A stretch of DNA of 64,000 nt from Excoecaria cochinchinensis (Eukaryota; Streptophyta; Magnoliopsida; Malpighiales; Euphorbiaceae), in contig CANTUQ010000058.1 of assembly GCA_947683425.1 (NCBI GenBank), positions 16,865,501 through 16,929,500 of the forward strand. The letters are read 5' to 3'. The translations under genes and the position numbers were made by a program. Of this stretch, positions 39,444 to 50,960 are shown piece after piece. Within the stretch, counting starts at the first letter, position 1. Every line of letters starts with the position of its first letter. The notes below the pieces were generated by a model, which ran no database searches, was not told where the DNA came from, and saw nothing but the letters and a program-made list of their open reading frames with translations.

Positions 39444-39925
39444 ATCTCTCTTCATACCGGGCCACTGGTAATGTGTCTTCAAGTCTTGATACATTTTAGT
39501 GCTTCCTGAATGCATGGCATATAAATTATTATGAGCTTCTTTTAAAATGCTCTTCTTCAACTCATCATCTTTAGGAACACAGATCTTACCCTTGTAATAA
39601 AAGTAACCATGTTCCTTAAGCACATACTCACCACCTTTCCCATTTTGGATTTGTTTAAGAATATTGACTAGCTTTTCATATTGTTGTTGGGCTTCCTTCA
39701 CTTGTTGCATTAAATTTGGTCTAAGCCTCAACTCCGCTACAAGGGCGCCATCACTTGCTAAAGACAATCTAGCATTCATAGCTCTTAAAGCTAATAAGGA
39801 TTTCCTGTTAAGAGCATCAGCCACTACATTTGCTTTGCCTGGATGGCAGTTTATAATGCAGTCATAGTCTTTTATCAACTCTATCCATCTTCTTTGCCCT
39901 AAGTTCAATTCTTTTTGCATAGGAA
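39444..39925 (-). pseudogene. Tekay RNase H end and integrase zinc finger, first half
   Basis: The - strand reads QRRWIELIKDYDC and HPGKANVVADALNRK (the end of RNase H and the tether), then the integrase zinc-finger His residues in EAHNNLYAMHSGS, then TKMYQDLKTHYQWPGM. The frame runs into the hAT transposon at 39435, after which the Cys pair is found at 34.9 kb. An open frame continues into the hAT end but is not meaningful there. Confidence 0.87.
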
Positions 39926-41640
39926 AATATTTGAGACTTTTGTGATCTATATAAATATAACATTGCTCCTCATATAAGTAATGTCTTTACATTTTCAAAG
40001 CAAAGAATATGGCTGCTAACTCCAAATCATGGATCGTGTAATTTTTTTTCATGAGGCTTAAGCTGCCTGAAAGCATATGCAATTAACCTTCCTTCTTGCA
40101 TAAGTACACAACCTAGCCCATTCTGCGAGGCATTACTATAAATCATAAAATCTTTGCCAGGAACTAGTTGGGTGAGAACAGGCGCTTCAGTCATCGTGGC
40201 CTTTAGCTTCTCCAAGCTTTCTTGACATTTATCATCCCACATAAATTTACATTCTTTGGAAGTAATTTGGTCATGGGTGCTACAATCATGGAAAATCCTT
40301 TAACAAATCTTCTATAATATCCAGCCAACCCTAAGAAACTTCTGATTTCTATGGCATTTCTAGGTGGTTTCCATTCCAGGATAGCTTCTATCTTCTTAGG
40401 ATCAACTTCAATTCCATCTGCCATTATGACATGTCTAAGAAAAGAGACTTTATCAAGCCAAAATTCACATTTACTGAATTTGGCATAAAGCTGCTTATCT
40501 CTCAATATCTGTAAAATAATTCTTAAATGCTCGTCATGCTCCTCTCAATTTCTGGAATAAATCAAGATATCATCGATGAAGAATTCTACAAACTGATCCA
40601 AATATGATTGAAAAATACAATTCATAAGATCTATAAATGCTGCTCGGGCATTTGTGAGTCCAAAAGGCATCACCGAAAATTCATAATGCCCATATCTCGT
40701 TCTAAAATCTGTCTTAGGGACATCTGCTTCCTATACTCCCAACTGGTAATACCGTGACTTCAAGTTAATCTTGGAAAAAACACCCGTACCCCGAATCTGG
40801 TGAAACAGATCATCTATTCTAGGCAGTGGGTATTTGTTTTTCACAGTCACTTTATTCAATTGTCTATAATCCACACATAGCCTAAGAGACCCACCTTTTT
40901 TCTTAACAAACAACACCGGTGCACCCCAAGAAGACACACTGGGGCGTATGAAACACTTCTTAAGAAGTTTATGCAGTTGGATTTTTAATTCCTTAAGTTC
41001 TATGGGTGGCATCCAATAAGGTGTAGTGTATATTGGTGCTGTACCAGGCAACACATTAATAGAGAATTCCACTTCTCTTTCTGGGGGTAACCCAAGCAAC
41101 TCCTCAGGAAAAACATCTTGAAAATCAAGTATCGTTGTTATTTCTTGAACTTTAGCAACATTCTTTTTAACTTCAAGAACACAGGCCAAATAAGTTGCAC
41201 ACCCATTTCTAATAGATCTTTTTGCTGCTATTGCTAATATAATATTTGAGAGAAAATTCGACCTTTCACCAACAACTGTAAGTTCCCCATTACTAATTGT
41301 CCTAAGAGTGATTCTTTTAAGGTGACAATCCACCATTACATGATGTCTAGCCAGCCGGTCTATACCAAGAATTGCATCGAATTTAAGGAAAGGCAATTCA
41401 ATCAAATCACCAGGAAATTCATAACCTTGTATTTTTAAGGGACAACTTTTGTAAACCTTATTAACAACTACACTATAACCCAAGGGATTTGTAACTATAT
41501 TGTCACACTCAAGAGTATCAACATGCAACCTTTTATCATCAGGCAATGGTATACATATATATGAATGTGTAGACCCTAGGTCTATTAATGCACGAACAAT
41601 AGTATTAAAGATAGTAAAAGTACCTGCAATCACATTTGGG
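39926..41640 (-). pseudogene. Tekay protease, reverse transcriptase and RNase H
   Basis: From right: protease with ALIDLGSTHSYI, where the usual D-S/T-G is D-L-G, so the active site is altered. A linker follows, then RT with VLFVKKKGGSLRLCVDYRQL and VTVKNKYPLPRIDDLF, a TAG at 40731, VMPFGLTNA and the catalytic FIDDILIYS with both Asp residues kept. A TGA follows near 40545, then KCEFWLDKV and SFLGLAGYYRRFVKGFS. RNase H starts with MIYSNASQNGLGCVLMQ at 40.15 kb; the catalytic Asp normally in D-A-S is Asn here. The frame changes again near 40240 and 40020. Confidence 0.9.
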
Positions 41641-42892
41641 GAATCCTAATCATCACGGGCCCTCATAATATATGCACTTGCTAGTGTACGGGTATCAGAC
41701 CTCTCAATTCTTTTTGATGTGACCTTTTGACCACCAGTACTAGAACTAGCTCGTTTACCTCTGCCTCTGCCCTTAGAAGCTAAAGAAACTGGTCTCCCTG
41801 CCTGACTAGCTGTCGGATACTGTCTACCAGGATAATCTCTCTAAAAATGGTGTATAGACCCATATCGTAGACATGCTCCCATTTTTCTCCAACACTGTTC
41901 TCCATGTTTTTTCCCACAGTGCTCACATGTAATAATCTCTCCCCGACCAGAATCGCTTATTGTACTAGCCATAAATGAGGCTGGTTGTCTTGGTTTAACA
42001 AATGATTTCTGACCCTGTCCTGATCAACGAGAAGATGTCTGTGATTGAGCTGAAGCCTGGGAATATGAACCTCTTTACTTCTTACTAGCTAAAGAAGAAG
42101 AACCAATTTGTCCTTGACTCCTTTTTTGTTGCCCTCTATTCCTCCATTTCTGTTCGTCTATTTTAACCTTTTCAATCTTCAAGGCATCTTTCACTATTTC
42201 TCCATAATCTTTAATTTGCAAAGCCACAAGAAGTTTTTTGATATCATGGTGAAGACCCGCCTCAAACCTTTTACACTTATCAACTTCTATAGGAATCAAT
42301 CAATCAGCATATGCACTTAATCTGTCAAACTCTTTTTCATATTCTGACCCTTGCTTCAAATGTAGAAATACATCTCTCATTTTTTCTTTATATGCCTCTT
42401 TCACATATTTTTTCCTAAACTGAGTCAGAAAATACTCCTAAGTAACATCTTGTGGTGGAAAAAACTTTTTGTGGACTCCCACCACTGATATGCAAACCCT
42501 TGAAGGAGACATTTTGCACACTCCAATCTTTCTTCAGGGGTAAAATGGAGAAGATCAAAAGTCCTCTTTATCTTAATCAACCAAAATTCAGCATCTGGAG
42601 AAGTAACTGACGACTCTCCCATAAAATCCTCTGCTTTCAACTTCTTAGCTTTCTCTAGTGCAAGTCTATGTGGTGGGTGAGGTGGTTGTGGTAGTGGAGG
42701 AGGTGCAGCAGCCATCTGTTGTCTCATGTAATCCATCACAGTTATGAAAAACTCTGTCGAATTAGGCTTTGACTGAGAGGCAGGTGGTGGTACCAGCTGT
42801 GCTGGCTGCTCCCTCACATCTCTATCCATATCACTAGCTGAGGCATGACTTTCTACCTCTTCTTCAGTGGCTCCCCTTGAACCCGATTCCAT
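41641..42892 (-). pseudogene. Tekay gag with zinc knuckle
   Basis: The ATG at 42892 starts MESGSRGATEEE; a Pro-rich stretch is followed by the gag core (AEDFMGES, DAEFWLIKIKRTFDLL, ERLECAKCLLQG, YQWWESTK). A frameshift near 42430 and stops follow; DKCKRFEAGLHHDIKKLL continues at 42.27 kb. A zinc-knuckle-like CEHCGKKHGEQCWRKMGAC lies near 41.9 kb. The order and motifs match Tekay gag. Confidence 0.87.
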
Positions 42893-43029
42893 CCTTTAAT
42901 TTATGACAGACAAAAATAGTGGATCTACATTAGAGTCACATCATATTCACATATAACTTCCACTTGGCATGTACGCAACTCACTTTTCTCTTAGTTATTT
43001 AATTATAAGTCCAGAATCGTCCAAATCGA

Positions 43030-43041
43030 GCTCTGAAACCA
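43030..43041 (-). other. Primer-binding site of Tekay element
   Basis: The - strand reads TGGTTTCAGAGC five bases inside the 5' LTR. It differs at one base from TGGTATCAGAGC, the plant primer site complementary to initiator methionine tRNA. Confidence 0.8.
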
Positions 43042-43046
43042 CTAGA

Positions 43047-44627
43047 TGTAACACCCATATTTGGTCCATTTAAAGATCCCGATATCGGATGATACATACT
43101 CTTTCTTGATTTTAAATATTAAGAAATATAAATTTCTTAACTTAAATCCTTTATTGTTCTAATAAATACTGTTCATTTTTACAAAAATGTTGACAAAGTC
43201 TCCTTTGTAATTTCTTAAAGTCCTCCTGCAATTAAACTTTCAAACACTTCTAATTTACCTACCCAACCATCCATCTCCTTTTAAACAACCTCAAAATTAT
43301 AATTTCCTCCATCATTTCATCATAAACAATGTCAACATATCTATTTTAACTTATTTATACAAGTACCTCCTTAGTTCTTACTTCATGCACAGTTGAGGCA
43401 AGGAAATTAACATGTACGAGCTTACTTTCACCATAATAATTCCCAATTACAATAAATTTAGCCTAAATATGCAAAAATAATGCTAATTCTTATTTTAGGA
43501 ATATTTTAACTCAAGACTAATTCTAATTTATTTGCAGTTACTTTCTTCATTTAGTTGCTACACAAGTTTATTTTCATTCTTAAACATAAATATTAAATCA
43601 TTCAAACAATTTAACTTGTTTAGCAAAATTTAAGCATTTATATAGATTTTATGTCAATTGATAAAAATTCAAGTTAAGTTAAAAACCAACATTAATCACA
43701 CATAAAATTTAGTTTAGCACCCAATTTAATATTTTTAATACCAATTTCATGAATTCTTGATTAATACTCAAAATACTTTAAAACATAAATGCAAAGGAAA
43801 ATGAATTTGCTCGAACATTTACTTAATTTCTTGCTAATTTCTTCAATTTTTACCTCAAACCATCAATCCATCATCATTATTTCTCCATTTTTTTCTCCTT
43901 CATACCCATATCATCTTCTTTTTCTTCATAAAACCAATAATTCAACATAAATAACTCACTAAAATATGCAATATTCGAAATTTTAAGCTATTTTAATCAA
44001 TGATTTACTCAAAATTTCAATTAACTCAAATAATAATTAAACTCCTAAATTTTTTCCAAAATTCTAAAATCCCTAACTATGGGTTTTCTCCCATTTCTCC
44101 TCAAATTTATGCCATAATTTATCAATTAAAGGAAGATTTGAGCGTTACCTTTGATTTAATGGAGAAAATGGCAACAAAGAGGCAAAATTTGGTGAAACCA
44201 GAAATAAAAGAGAAAAAGTAGCAAGGGAGGAGGAGCTACTGCCGCGCGGAGGAGAGGAGTGAAAAACGCTGAAGCTGCTATTGGTAGAAACGGCGGCGCG
44301 ACGGTGAAGGGAGGCCAGCGGCAAAGATGCGATGAAGGGAGGAGAAAGAAGAAGGGAAAGAAAGAAGAAGGAAAAAGAAAAAGGAAAAGAGGAGGTTCTG
44401 CCTCTTGGAACGCAGGCAAAGGACAAAAGAATTCCCATCCCCTAAAACAACGTAGTTTTGGGAGAAATTCCCCATTTAATTTGACAAATTACCATTTAGC
44501 TCCCGGAACTTTTATACTATTTCAATTAAATCCAATTTCATGCATAAATTCAAATTTTAATTTTTCTTTATTCTATTATTAGTATAGACATTTATGCACT
44601 TTTCGGATAAATAAAATTCGGGGCGTT
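43047..44627 (-). repeat. 5' LTR of Tekay element (1.58 kb, outer end truncated)
   Basis: It aligns with the 3' LTR over both ends but lacks a ~1.27-kb internal stretch present there (junction near 43278, CATCTCC/TTTTAAAC). The outer end reads GGGGCGTT and then switches to TGTGATG at 44628, missing the final ACA and the target duplication. The purine-rich block at 44.2-44.4 kb matches 31.7-31.9 kb of the other LTR. Confidence 0.85.
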
Positions 44628-45771
44628 TGTGATGTGCGCCGGTCCCAATCGGTTCCCGAAAACCCTCTTCTAGGGCCCGAGAGAGGTTGACGTTTTTTGA
44701 TCTTGAAAAATTATGAGATATTTTGGACATATCTTTCCAATAGAAAACTGGAAAGATCATATAATTCCATGAACCCTTTAGGTACATTTGAGGTATTTTG
44801 GAGTCGCCACCCAATTTACAAGAAATTGGCAAAGTTCGTCTAATCTCAGAGGTCTTAAATCAGAGAAAGTGTTCGAAACTTCACTCTTATTAATGCCTTA
44901 AGTTAAGTTATAAATGAAGTTTTTAGTAATTAAAATTTTATCTCTCATCTCACGCAATCATGCAATAAATTTAAAATGCATTTCAAGTATTTTTGGAAAA
45001 ACAATAAAGAAAGCAATAAAGAATGCGATAAAAAATTATAAGTGAAAAAAATGGGACAGAACAATCCCCCCAAATAAAAAGGCATAAATAAATAAATGAA
45101 TAAAATTGCCCCAAAATTAATTATAAGGGCCCGAAATAAATACTACATAAGAAGAATAAAATAAAAGATATCATACATAAATCGGAACGTTTATTAGGAA
45201 CATTGGTTCTCTCATTTTCACTTATAAATTCGAAAAGTTATTTTTTAGTATTTATCGATAAAATTGGGATGAATGATCCCATTTTTAGAAAATTAACTAT
45301 TCTTTTTAAAATTGAGTTTTTATGAGTTAAAATTAGGACATTGGTCTCATTTTATTAGAAAAAAGTCCAATTTATTAATATAAAACTTTTTGTGACTTTT
45401 AATTAACGTGCGTAAAAATAAATAAATTTATTACAAATTACATAATAAAATCAAATAAAAGTAAAAATGATAAAAAATAATAAACAAGACAAATCCCACC
45501 AAGATGGTGTCTTCACCAAAATATTATCTTCAAACCTCCATGGGCTCCCACTTTCCATTGAAAAAAACTCACACATGAAAATAAGTATTGAAATAAAAAA
45601 ACACAAATAAAAGTGATGTTAGTAAAAAATGAATTTAAACATATAAGATGTAAAAATGGAAGAATAAATAAAATAACATGTATCATGTATGACAAATCAA
45701 TTAAATGACATAATAAAAATAAATAACTTAACATATGAACAAACCATTCAACATGCATAAAAAGCATAAAT

Positions 45772-45772
45772 G

Positions 45773-45835
<63 letters not shown>

Positions 45836-46022
45836 CAAAAGTAATAGTAATAATAATAACAATAATAATAATAATAAACAATAACAATAAAAAAGATGAA
45901 CAATCAACAATAAGAAAGATGAATAATCAAGCAAGCCAAAATAAAAGAAATAAAAAAAAACAAAACATGTTAAATAATAATACTAATAATAATAATATAT
46001 GAACAAAAGACTTTAAGTGATG

Positions 46023-46100
<78 letters not shown>
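45772..46100. repeat. (TAA)n microsatellites
   Basis: TAA trinucleotide tracts lie at 45772-45833 and 46018-46098, with imperfect TAA runs between. A third tract is at 47624-47688. They follow comparable positions in the two direct repeat copies only in part. Confidence 0.93.
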
Positions 46101-46780
46101 GTAACAAAAGATCAACAATCAAATAAATATGCAAGAATAAAATAAAATGTGCTAAAATATTAAATCTATGGCTAAATCATATGAACATAAATAAAATAAA
46201 ATAATAACAAAAGATTTAAAAATCTACATAATGACTACTTAATTAGAAACAAAAATTAAATAAAAGATTGAACCTAGAATATTTACTCTCAAACTTTGAT
46301 GTGATGAATGAAAGTAGGTAATCAATTGACTTGTCTTGATTTATAAAAATAAAATATAACAAAATTTTATCCCAAGAATAAATAATTAATTTATTTGTCT
46401 TGAGGAAAAATTGTAAAAAAAAGAAGTAACAAAATTCACAAGAACAAATAATTAATTTATTTGTCTCAAGAATTAACTTGAAAATCAAAAATACTTGGGG
46501 AACTTGTTCTTGAAAAACAAGAAAAAAGAAGAAGAAGAAGAAGAGAGAAAACCAATTTTTTTTAAGAAAAAATCCCCCCTCCAAAAAAATCATTTTATAC
46601 CCCCTAAAAAAATTAAATTTTAATGAAGAAATTAAATTAATTTAATCCCATAATCACAAAAAAATGAAGAATTTTAAAGGTTTAGAAGATAAAATGTTTT
46701 AAAATTAAAATTTACAAAAAATATGAGTAAAAATACTAAAAAATATCCCAAAAATGCGCAAAGGGCTATTACGGGGCGTT

Positions 46781-46830
46781 AGGGGCGAGCGACGCCCGTC
46801 AGCGCGCCAAACGGGCGTCGCCGCTCACAG
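46781..46830. repeat. GC-rich imperfect hairpin
   Basis: GAGCGACGCCCGT (46787-46799) is followed after 11 bases by ACGGGCGTCGCCGCTC (46811-46826), an inverted repeat apart from a 3-base insertion in the right arm. It is a GC island in very AT-rich DNA, between the two direct repeats. Confidence 0.7.
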
Positions 46831-47626
46831 CAACGATCATCTAGCCTCACGTCGCCTCTCTGAATCCGCTTTTAGAGCTCGAGGAATTGGTTCGCTTCTT
46901 TTTTATTTTGGGCACTATGAGTCATTTTGGATGCCTCCTTCCCAATAGAACATTGGAAACGATCATCTAGTCTCACGACGCTTTTAGACACCTTTGAAAT
47001 ATTTTGGAGTCGCCACCCAATTTACGAGAAATTGGAAAATGTGTCTAACCTCTATTGGTCTAAACCAGAGATGATTTTCGGAACTTCACTCTTATTAATG
47101 ACTTAAATCAAGTTTATAATTGAGTTTTTAAGAAATTAAAATTCCATTTCTCATCTCACACGATTATGCATTGAATTTAAAGCGTATTGCAAGTATATTG
47201 GAAAGCGATTAAATAAAGCGATAAAAAAATAAATAAATTACATGTAAAATATTAGGACAGAACAATCTCCCAAAAATAAGAAAGCGCAATAAAATTTGTC
47301 CCAAAATTAATTATAAGGGCCCAAAAATGAATAAATAAACACATAAAAATGCATCATACATAAATCGGGAGATTTATTACATTTTAGGAACATTGGTTCC
47401 TTTTAACTTAAAAATTAGAGAACTATTTTTTGGATATTGATTGAGAAAATCGGGATGAGTGATCCCATTTTATGAAAATTAGTTTTCCATGTAAAAGTTA
47501 GATTTTATTGGTTAAAATAAGATATTGATCCATTTTATTAAGAAAAATTCTAAGTTATTAATTATTGTAAAAAATGTGATTTTCTATAATACGAACGGGT
47601 ATAAAATACATTTCTACATACAACAC

Positions 47627-47690
<64 letters not shown>

Positions 47691-48084
47691 CAACAATTAA
47701 AATGCAAACCCTCAATTTGATGGTCTTTAATTCTTTGATCCTCCAATCCGTGTGCAAACATGATTCAAATAGATAAACAATTTTGAGGCAACAAAACAAA
47801 AATAAAATGAATGTTAGTAAAGTAAATTTAATAATTAATGTAATATGAACAAATAAATTAGTTGAATAAATTCATTGATTAAAACGATTAACAAATCAAT
47901 CAAATGATAATCATTAATCAATTAAACTAATCAGATTTAAATAATAAATTAAATATAAAACAGTTGCATTAACAAGAGATAAATTGAATAAACAGAACAA
48001 AGAATGCATGCAAAAATACAACGAAACAAAGGGAAGGGAACAGACGAAGAAGAGCCAAAGAAGGGGTGAAGCTAGGCATGCACG

Positions 48085-50349
48085 ACTTTGGAGTGGAGAG
48101 GATGCCTTACTATGGGCCCTTTCATCAACAGCTCCACGAAGGGGATTGGGGTTGCCAAGAGGAGATCCCAGGGTAATACTCAAATTTGTTTGTGCTAATG
48201 ATTCGTATAATTCTTTTGCTGAAATAGTTGCTTTGTGAATCTCTGGTTTCACAGTTTGAGATAGTCCATGTGATGGTTGATTAGCATTCAAGAAATTTGT
48301 GTTTCTAATTTCTGCCATAGGAGCTAAGTTGTCCTCCTATTTCATTTGCCGGGTTGATTTCACTAACGGTCACTCAATTTATCACTTATCGCGCAAAAGT
48401 AACCGACTTTTTTTTTTCTTATTTAAATGTCACTGAACTTTTAACATTTTTGTAAAAAAGTCATGTTAACCGGAATTCGGTGAGAACTATCGCCGGATTG
48501 ATGACATGGCATGCCATGTCAGAAACTACATGTTGTTTAACAATATTTCCAACAAATGATATATCTAAATCAATTTCACTCACGGTCACTAAACTTATCA
48601 TTTAACGTGCAAAAATAACCAATTTTCTTTTTTTTTTTCAACTTAAATGTTACTGAACTTCTAACATTTTTGCAAAAAAGTCATATATTTACTATTCGTT
48701 GCCACGTATCATATGCCATGTCATCAATCCGACAAGTTCTCGCCGGATTCCGGTCAATATGACTTTTTTGAAAAAATGTTAGAAGTTCAATGACATTTAA
48801 GATAAAAAAAATAGTCGGTTACTTTTGTACGATAAGTGATAAGTTGAATAACTATAAGTGGAATTGACCCTTCATTTGCCTAACAGAACCACTTATCTCA
48901 TCATCATGTAATTGAAGGAAATGTCTTGTACTGATACTCTGAGAAGTATTGACTAAGTGCATGATCTTCCTTTCACTATCCAAGGGGCTGTCAGAAGACT
49001 GCAGCTGACCAACATCAACTTTTGACATACCAAACCCATTCTGTTCCTCATACCCCATCACCTGTGTAAATATGCTTCAGCATACTTTAAAATTTTATGA
49101 AAATATTGTTAGATGAGTTACAAGTACTTCTGTTCAATCAGAAAATTGTAATTAATCAAATACACATGGGAAAAAACTAAGAAATCCGGAATATATTTGA
49201 ATCATAAAATATTATGTGGTTTTATAGAGACAACATTTTTGCTTCAGGTTCCATTAAATACACTGTGTAGCGGACAAATTAATAAAGGACAGGAAATTGA
49301 TAAAATTGAATGGAGCTAGGCTGAAGTTATCTGAACTTAGAATCAATTCCTGAACTCTTAATGCAATTTATACAGTTTACGCCACCGCCATCAAGTAGCT
49401 CAAGCAGAAACCTGGAAGCAATGCATCCACAGTGGATACGCTGCCATTGCCAAATTCAATTACTTATAGTAGTCTATCCATGCAAAATTTATGAGGGAAG
49501 AGGATTGGGAAATAAATAAATTTTAACTGCCAATGTACCTTGCCACAGGTAGCACACTCCCTCCAACCAGAATCTATTGAGTGGAACATATCGCAAAAGA
49601 TCGATTGCTCATAGGCAGGCCTATAGTCATAATGAAACATCAACAATTATAACTATGGATCACAACTCTCTCAAATTTGAATTCATATTTTTGGATCTTT
49701 TCATATATATACAGAGGACCTGCTTAATGACAGACAAGAATAGATGTGCAAGAATGTGTCGTTCTAGTTTCTACTATACCTTTTCCAAAATTTAGACCGA
49801 TTTAAATTTCCAGTAAAGAAACTCTACAATCGGTTTGAAGTACCACCAAAGAGAATCCATTCTCCCCTGACTTCACCAATTTCAGGCTTTTGTAGTCTAG
49901 GGATTTTTCACAAAAATATCTAAGTATATTGAACCATTAGATTAATTCGAACAAATGGTACGGTATAATAAACTCAAAACAGTAATCCCACGGTGAAGTA
50001 CTCCAAGAAAAGCTCATAACGGAAGATTGAAACATCCAAAACGACCGTTTAAGAATAATAACAAGAAGGAACCATATAGATATATATGGATTAAAAGGAA
50101 CAAAATAAGGAGAACCAAAAACTCCTGCTGAACCCCATACTATCATAGAAGAATGATAAATAGCTGACAGTGAAGCTCCATTATCTACTACATGCATTGC
50201 AAGAGATTAAGAACAGAAGTTAAGTAAACTAAATTACCCGCACTTGTCGCAGAGAATGGCGATTCGCCAGATCGTAGAGGCCAACCTTTTCTCCACTCGC
50301 TCGACGTCGAAGCTCCACATAGTGCATTCATGCAAGTCTTGGACTCCAT
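48085..50349 (-). pseudogene. Truncated VAL2-like gene (5' exons), inactivated
   Basis: Exons: 50349-50238 (MESKTCMNALCG, EWRKGWPLRSG), 49620-49539 (AYEQSIFCDMFHS, GWRECATCGK), from 49440 (RIHCGCIASRFLLELLD, GVNCINC), and from 49061 (YEEQNGFGMSK) to 48085. These encode the N-terminal Cys-rich, PHD-like region of VAL/HSI2-type repressors, plus linker (KPEIHKATISAKELYESL, SITLGSPLGNPNPL). Damage includes a one-base deletion in exon 1 near 50262 that moves ILCDKCG out of frame, a TAG after RQMK where family members have Gln, a 520-bp MITE in exon 4 (48351-48870), and loss of everything after about 48085, including the B3 and CW domains. The truncated copy lies on the same strand as the VAL2-like gene ending at 61467, so partial tandem duplication is the simplest origin. 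Confidence 0.88.
48341..48880. mobile_element. MULE-type MITE in VAL2-like exon
   Basis: The element is 48351-48870 (520 bp), flanked by a perfect 10-bp duplication TTCATTTGCC (48341-48350 and 48871-48880). Ends read GGGTTGATTTCAC and, reversed, GGGTCAATTCCAC; inverted similarity continues for about 190 bases (shared CACTTATCG, AAAAGTAACCGACT, CCGGATTGATGACATGGCAT). Long inverted repeats and a 9-10 bp duplication fit Mutator-like elements. A third, internal copy of the end sequence in forward orientation begins near 48573. No coding capacity. Confidence 0.85.
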
Positions 50350-50960
50350 TCTCAATCTCAATTCTACAAAAAATTCAACACATGGAATCCAATTCAAATC
50401 ACAAAGAACAAATCCCTAGCAGTTCCCCTTCTCGATAAATCCAACTCGTGAAACACGAAAAATTAGTCAACCAAAAGCAAATAAACTCCACAGACATATA
50501 ATATATTATAGTTAATACAAAAAATATAAAGCCAATTACCTCTCATCACAATCTCCCGAACTATACAAAAATAACTTCAGCTATTTATATAACTGTTATT
50601 AAGAGGAGACGCCATGTTTAATTTCTGCATAAGCGTTGCTCTCTATTACCTTCAAGCAATGAGGCTCTGATCGAGAAATTACTGTAAAATCAGAGCGGTG
50701 AAGTGGCTGGATCGGCAGAGGAAGCGGTTTCCAGCGGCCGGAGGGACTAATCAGCGATTAGGAGGAAAGGAAACAAAAAAATGTGCATGCAAAGTAACAT
50801 TCTATCAGCAAGAGAAAGAAAGAGAAAGAAAGAGTTTGGTGCTTACATTAAAAATGCAAGCACGATGATACTTCAAGACTCGGCGAACTCGCCCACCATC
50901 CTTTTCTCCCACTTACCTTTCCTTTTTTTTTTTTTTTTTTAATCCTAAATTCCTAAATAA
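50350..50960 (-). promoter_or_regulatory. Leader, leader intron and promoter region of the VAL2-like pseudogene
   Basis: Acceptor TTTTTTGTAG ends at 50364 and a donor GAGAG|GTAATT lies at 50540/50539, so a leader intron of about 176 bp can be inferred. Upstream is a GC-richer stretch near 50690-50760 and purine (AGAAAG)n repeats near 50810-50835. The 5' side looks complete, so transcription of the broken copy is possible. Confidence 0.5.

Larger units (their letters stand above)
44628..48084. repeat. LTR-like direct repeat pair with TAA microsatellites
   Basis: Two direct copies of about 0.8-0.9 kb (roughly 44680-45470 and 46873-47620, offset about 2.2 kb) share stretches such as TTTTGGAGTCGCCACCCAAT (44798 and 47004) and AATTATAAGGGCCC. 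Their similarity is interrupted by indels. The left edge is a sharp junction with the Tekay LTR at 44627/44628, and the right edge is a sharp end of VAL2-like exon sequence near 48084. This looks like an old LTR pair of a non-coding or gutted retroelement, but ends and target duplication are not identified. No coding region is seen. Confidence 0.5.

Noticed and set aside
45513..46118. Leu/Ile/Tyr-rich reading frames
   Set aside because: Artefacts of (TAA)n tracts.
46754..46948. 64-codon open frame in GC-rich segment
   Set aside because: It crosses the hairpin island and a repeat junction, and has no recognisable domain.
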